A stretch of 64,000 bases of DNA, taken from Brevibacillus_D fluminis_A (GTDB lineage Bacteria; Bacillota; Bacilli; Brevibacillales; Brevibacillaceae). A model generated the notes under the pieces. It saw only the letters and a program-made list of their open reading frames with translations, was not told the origin of the DNA and searched no databases. Shown here piece after piece: positions 60,873 to 64,000 of the stretch; positions within the stretch are counted from its first letter, which is position 1, and each line of letters starts with the position of its first letter. The stretch is taken from NCBI RefSeq assembly GCF_052072235.1, contig NZ_CM125436.1:4272001-4336000 (forward strand), written 5' to 3'. A program made the position numbers and the translations under genes.

Positions 60873-61262
60873 CTATTCGTTATGTGAGGCACTTCTTTTG
60901 GCTCTCAAAAATCGGAGACTTAATAAATACACATAGGAAGCGATGACTCCCAAAAGATAGATCTCCCCCGTTACGTTCCGAAACGATCCGGAAATTGTCC
61001 AGAATAGGATCGCGGTAGCGGCCACTCCAGCTAGAATATAGAGAAGACTTTCGACCCAAAAAACGATAGCCTTGTGCTGCTTTCCCAGCGGCTTCATGAG
61101 GAGATCGATGACAAATGAGAATGGAATACCGATGAAAAACACCGTCGGAAACGTAAACATCGCCAGCGGCACAACCGTGTCGATGTCATAGAAAAAGAAG
61201 AGCGCCGCTCCGAAAGTAAAGAGAAAGCTGGAAAGAATGCCTGCAAGAAAACGTGTGGCCAT
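60873..61262 (-). CDS. Small integral membrane protein (129 aa)
   Basis: Four hydrophobic helices (FLAGILSSFLFTFGAALFFF; PLAMFTFPTVFFIGIPFSFVIDLLM; AIVFWVESLLYILAGVAATAILFWTI; IYLLGVIASYVYLLSLRFL) and a basic tail. AGGAGG precedes ATG 61262. It follows the regulator remnant on the same strand. Family not recognised. Confidence 0.65.
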   Translation of the reverse strand: MATRFLAGILSSFLFTFGAALFFFYDIDTVVPLAMFTFPTVFFIGIPFSFVIDLLMKPLGKQHKAIVFWVESLLYILAGVAATAILFWTISGSFRNVTGEIYLLGVIASYVYLLSLRFLRAKRSASHNE

Positions 61263-61281
61263 GCCAACCTCCTACGAACTG

Positions 61282-61404
61282 TTACTGTAGATTGAAGGTA
61301 CTCATAATGTTCCGTGCCGTCTTTTTTCTTGAAAGCTCCTTTGCGCTAATTCGTTTGCGATTCAGCAGCAGCATCGTAATGGCAAGCAGACGATAAAGTT
61401 TCAA
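61282..61404 (-). pseudogene. 5' remnant of a YafY/DeoR-type HTH regulator
   Basis: From TTG 61404 (GAGGAAGGTG upstream) the frame reads LKLYRLLAITMLLLNRKRISAKELS, which matches the start of YafY-type WYL-domain regulators, then departs from the family pattern and stops after 40 codons. The remaining HTH and the WYL domain are missing. Confidence 0.5.
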
Positions 61405-61463
61405 ATAGACTGCACCTTCCTCAAAACCCGTTTGCGAGAATCAGATTGTTTATGCCGAACACA

Positions 61464-62447
61464 TTACTTACATAAAAATTCCATGGCTACGCGTTCTTTA
61501 TCCGCAATCTCGAGCAAAAGCTTGGAAACCTGGTTTAACTCCTGCTGGTTTCCCGTTCTTCCTGCAAGGTCGATCAAAGAAGAAACGTTAACCCACATGG
61601 GAGCGATTTCAGTAAACATCAAGTATGCCTGTTCGACGTTTGGGTCTCCAAACAGATCCACGCATTCTTTTAAAAAATCTCGATATAGATTTCGAAACAA
61701 AGCGCCGCCGGTTCCCGCTCTTTCCATTAATAACGCAGTCAAGCATAAATCATGCTCAAAATTCTTGCTGCGAGAAGGCCACTTCAGGATCTCATTGCTC
61801 ATTTTCATAATGCCTTTATTCCCCATATTGCGAATGGGCGGATTCAAATAGTCATGTGCATTCTTGGTTAAGGATGATCGTATAGCGGGGATAAGCGGCG
61901 GATGGGTGCCGATCGGCTCGATCGTAAAGGAACGATTCCTAGAACTCATAGGCCCCTTTGCGTTTCTAGCCATAGCCAAATGGGCCAAACTCGTCTTCAC
62001 AAGTCCTCCCTGTTGTCTAGTATCCGCCATGTAGGCGTAATCGTCATCCATGCCATAGATTACCGCATAGTGGGCGGCAAAGTGCACTTTGTTCGTGAAA
62101 TAATCCAAATAATAGGAGTCCAACTTAAGCCCCACCGGAATTCCGCATTCAATGAAGCTCCGTACGTTCTGCCACGCTTTTTCAATGGACGAGGTTTCTT
62201 GCGCCTTGATGATTAAGTTGAGCCGGGACGCTAAGCAAGCAGCTATTTCATCCGGCTTCACCCTTCCCCCAATAAAAGGAAAGTCCATCGCCTTCGAATC
62301 CCAATAAATGAATCCTAGCCCTTGCCCAAGACCGAATAACATCGGCTCCGATAGTCGGACTCCCGCAAATTGAAGTAAATTGCCCATTGCTGTCGTCTCG
62401 CAATGTTCCCCTTGAAAAGGACTGAAACCTTCAATGATTTTAGACAT
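61464..62447 (-). CDS. BtrH-like protein (butirosin biosynthesis protein H N-terminal family)
   Basis: A 327-residue protein whose first half follows the BtrH N-terminal pattern: FQGEHCETTAMGNLLQFAGVRLSEPMLFGLGQGLGFIYW with Cys16, then GIPVGLKLDSYYLDYF, HFAAHYAVIYGMDDDYAYMADTR with likely catalytic His and Asp, i.e. a papain/C39-like fold. The second half matches the helical domain that usually accompanies it. In butirosin synthesis BtrH moves an acyl group from a carrier protein to the antibiotic. No carrier protein or aminoglycoside genes are nearby, so function here is open. ATG 62447 follows GGGGGAG. Confidence 0.75.
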   Translation of the reverse strand: MSKIIEGFSPFQGEHCETTAMGNLLQFAGVRLSEPMLFGLGQGLGFIYWDSKAMDFPFIGGRVKPDEIAACLASRLNLIIKAQETSSIEKAWQNVRSFIECGIPVGLKLDSYYLDYFTNKVHFAAHYAVIYGMDDDYAYMADTRQQGGLVKTSLAHLAMARNAKGPMSSRNRSFTIEPIGTHPPLIPAIRSSLTKNAHDYLNPPIRNMGNKGIMKMSNEILKWPSRSKNFEHDLCLTALLMERAGTGGALFRNLYRDFLKECVDLFGDPNVEQAYLMFTEIAPMWVNVSSLIDLAGRTGNQQELNQVSKLLLEIADKERVAMEFLCK

Positions 62448-62628
62448 GCTCTTTCGTCTCCCCCAACTATTCGTTGATTATTTTCGCAACGAAAGCTTGC
62501 TCACTCTCAATAAGACTCATCGGATGAAGGAAAAGTACCCTTACGTACAACGGCACTATCGGACGCGTCGGCTTACCTGATTCGTACGCGGAGACTTGTC
62601 GGCAAATGTTACCAAGGGACTGGAAATA
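62448..62628. other. Intergenic gap
   Basis: An open frame without a start codon runs on the minus strand from the ycaQ-like stop and includes ICRQVSAYESGKPTRPIVPL. It has no ribosome binding site and matches nothing I recognise; no gene is called. Confidence 0.3.
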
Positions 62629-63828
62629 TCAGTTCAAAGACTCTGTCGAAATCGTCTCGCATCCGTTGAATAATGCAAAATTTTGAAAACAATTGTTCAA
62701 GGCTGTTCGCAATTGCTTTGTTGGCTTTATGTCGTTCTCGTACCAGATGTTTTTAACAACCAGCGTCCCGGATTTTCGCTCCGCGATTACCTCGGCTCGT
62801 CCGATGAGGCTTTCTCCGTATAGTAGAGGCAACACATAATAGCCGAATTTCCGTTTGATTGCAGGCGTGTAAATCTCCCAGGTGTAATCGAATCCAAACA
62901 ATTCGTTGATCAGTTTTCTGTCCCATATGAAATTATCTAGTGGGGCTATCAGCTCGCAGCGCCATTCCGGCTCTGGATTTTGCAGAACGGCTTCAATAAG
63001 CGGCAAGTCCTCCGCGCGGCAATAAAGTATATCCTTCATTTGTTCCACGGCAACAGCAACAATGCGAGCTTCGTACAACAGTTGGCGGAAAACCTCGTTG
63101 CGCTGCTCCGCTTTCAATCCCCAAATGTTCAGCCAGGCATCGGATGCGCGATTCCATAAAAGGCCAACAGCGCCGATTCGACGCAGTACCCGCCACTTGT
63201 GATGCTCCAGCTCGCCCTCCAGCGGCTCCGGCGCATTCAGCAGATTTGGCTGTATGTACTTCCCCGCGATATCGTAATATTTACGCGTTCCTTTTTTGTG
63301 ATGGATAATCAACTCGCCTGTCGAATACATCTGCTCCAGCACCGACCGGGATGAATTGTTTCCGCTGCTCCAGTGGATAGCCGACCGCCAAGCGAAATTT
63401 CCATCCAATTTGAGATCATCCGAACTTAGCGCACCGTGATTTTGGATGTGAACTCGTACCTGCTCGATCAACGCTTCCATTTCGGGATAGCGCTTGGCAT
63501 GTTGTCGGGCGGCCTGCCTGTACCGCTCAAAATACGGCCAGTCCTCGACGGGGATAATGGCCAGATTCTTGTCGGGATAATCGACAAGAATTCTATCTTG
63601 ATACAGCAACTCGGCGAGCATGTTCTTGGTAAATCCTTTGATTCGCGACTGCAACACCAGTTCGGCGTTTTTTCCGCAAACATCGATGGGATCGTATTGA
63701 ATACAGCCGACCTGCCGCACAAAATCCAATACTCCCTGCTTTCCGGTAAACTGATATTCGCCCAACAACCCGTGCTTCAATAGCAGAAATTGCCGTGCCT
63801 GGCGGTTCGTCAATTGGATCATGTACAC
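62629..63828 (-). CDS. YcaQ/AlkX-like winged-helix DNA glycosylase
   Basis: A 399-residue protein of the HTH_42/DUF1006 family: N-terminal LTNRQARQFLLLKHGLLG, the active-site region VGCIQYDPIDV, FERYRQAARQH and C-terminal ELIAPLDNFIWDRKLINELFGFDYTWEIYTPAIKRKFGYYVLPLLYGESLIGRAEV. Escherichia coli YcaQ unhooks interstrand crosslinks, and relatives in antibiotic clusters protect producers. GTG 63828 has AAGGAG at short spacing; ATG 63822 overlaps the preceding stop as ATGA and is equally likely. Confidence 0.85.
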   Translation of the reverse strand: MYMIQLTNRQARQFLLLKHGLLGEYQFTGKQGVLDFVRQVGCIQYDPIDVCGKNAELVLQSRIKGFTKNMLAELLYQDRILVDYPDKNLAIIPVEDWPYFERYRQAARQHAKRYPEMEALIEQVRVHIQNHGALSSDDLKLDGNFAWRSAIHWSSGNNSSRSVLEQMYSTGELIIHHKKGTRKYYDIAGKYIQPNLLNAPEPLEGELEHHKWRVLRRIGAVGLLWNRASDAWLNIWGLKAEQRNEVFRQLLYEARIVAVAVEQMKDILYCRAEDLPLIEAVLQNPEPEWRCELIAPLDNFIWDRKLINELFGFDYTWEIYTPAIKRKFGYYVLPLLYGESLIGRAEVIAERKSGTLVVKNIWYENDIKPTKQLRTALNNCFQNFALFNGCETISTESLN

Positions 63829-64000
63829 ATCGGCTCCTTAACGAAACAAACGGGAGCCGTTTGCACATGATGATGGATGGCGAGATTGCTTATCTCAATA
63901 AAGTTACGATTTGCTTCTTTCCTTAATGAGGGTATCCATTGGGGAGCTTCATTCGCAACCCCCTTTCCTAATTTTCCAACAACCGAAAATTGCTCTTTTT
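63819..64000 (-). CDS. C-terminal fragment of a GyrI-like/effector-binding-domain protein (cut by window edge)
   Basis: The frame is open from the edge and reads KEQFSVVGKLGKGVANEAP, then WIPSLRKEANRNFIEISNLA, which fits the effector-binding (GyrI-like) domain found in AraC-type regulators. After that it leaves the family pattern and stops at 63819-63821, much earlier than full domains, so the gene may be truncated. The stop overlaps ATG 63822 of the next gene as ATGA. Confidence 0.5.
   Translation of the reverse strand, partial: KEQFSVVGKLGKGVANEAPQWIPSLRKEANRNFIEISNLAIHHHVQTAPVCFVKEPMCT

Noticed and set aside
1..64000. CRISPR arrays, rRNA and tRNA genes
   Set aside because: No regularly spaced repeats, no rRNA-like segments and no tRNA cloverleaf with TTCGA arms in a gene-free gap were seen.

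Overview
The window looks like chromosome of a spore-forming Firmicute of the Paenibacillaceae type, probably Brevibacillus-like. This is inferred from gene content (KinB-type kinase, YjgB-, YfiB/YfiC- and TcyP-like proteins, DcuS/CitA-type two-component system), strong AAGGAGG ribosome binding sites, frequent GTG/TTG starts, Bacillus-type CcpA (cre) sites and a moderately high GC content. No rRNA, tRNA or CRISPR array was seen.

Positions 1-21000 are dominated by a proline/hydroxyproline catabolic regulon: a DapA-type deaminase and a semialdehyde dehydrogenase (2785-5190, +), a divergent set with an ornithine-cyclodeaminase-type reductase, two proline-racemase-family enzymes and a DAO-type flavoprotein (5450-9720, -), a sigma-54 activator with CBS, PAS, AAA+ and Fis-HTH regions (9945-11552), a prolidase-like peptidase (17503-18612), and three overlapping genes for the iron-sulphur and flavin subunits of a D-hydroxyproline dehydrogenase (19003-20836). 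Three good -24/-12 promoters precede the three catabolic units, and two share a conserved upstream box pair, so one activator probably drives all of them toward 2-oxoglutarate. galE, a glycosyltransferase, an OppA-type lipoprotein and a glutaredoxin lie in between.

21000-32000 holds psiE, a DcuS/CitA-type two-component system, a tripartite tricarboxylate transporter (tctCBA) with a perfect cre site and a palindromic operator, an isocitrate/isopropylmalate-type dehydrogenase, an AbrB-type permease, a LysR regulator and a TerC protein. 32000-47600 carries a GltB-like FMN protein, a MarR-controlled ABC exporter pair, a TcyP-type cystine transporter, an IS200/IS605 element with intact tnpB and decayed tnpA sitting inside a GH18 gene, and an amidohydrolase with an orphan polyamine-type binding protein. 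Long hairpin repeats of one family occur at 17.2, 34.4-34.8 and 44.7 kb.

The most novel locus is 52485-59517: a 7TMR-DISM histidine kinase and OmpR-type regulator, a previously untracked 51-residue double-glycine precursor peptide (55365-55520, -) with a proline- and lysine-rich 17-residue core, a parvulin prolyl isomerase without signal peptide, and a 1025-residue exporter that fuses two cyclic-nucleotide-binding domains to a C39 peptidase and an ABC transporter. The precursor promoter carries a TTAAAC-N5-TTAAAC repeat of the kind bound by OmpR-family regulators. The module is bracketed by an intact beta-propeller gene (59611-60726) and a decayed copy of the same gene's 3' end (52255-52375). 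The right end contains a BtrH-like protein, a YcaQ-like DNA glycosylase and remnants of two regulators.
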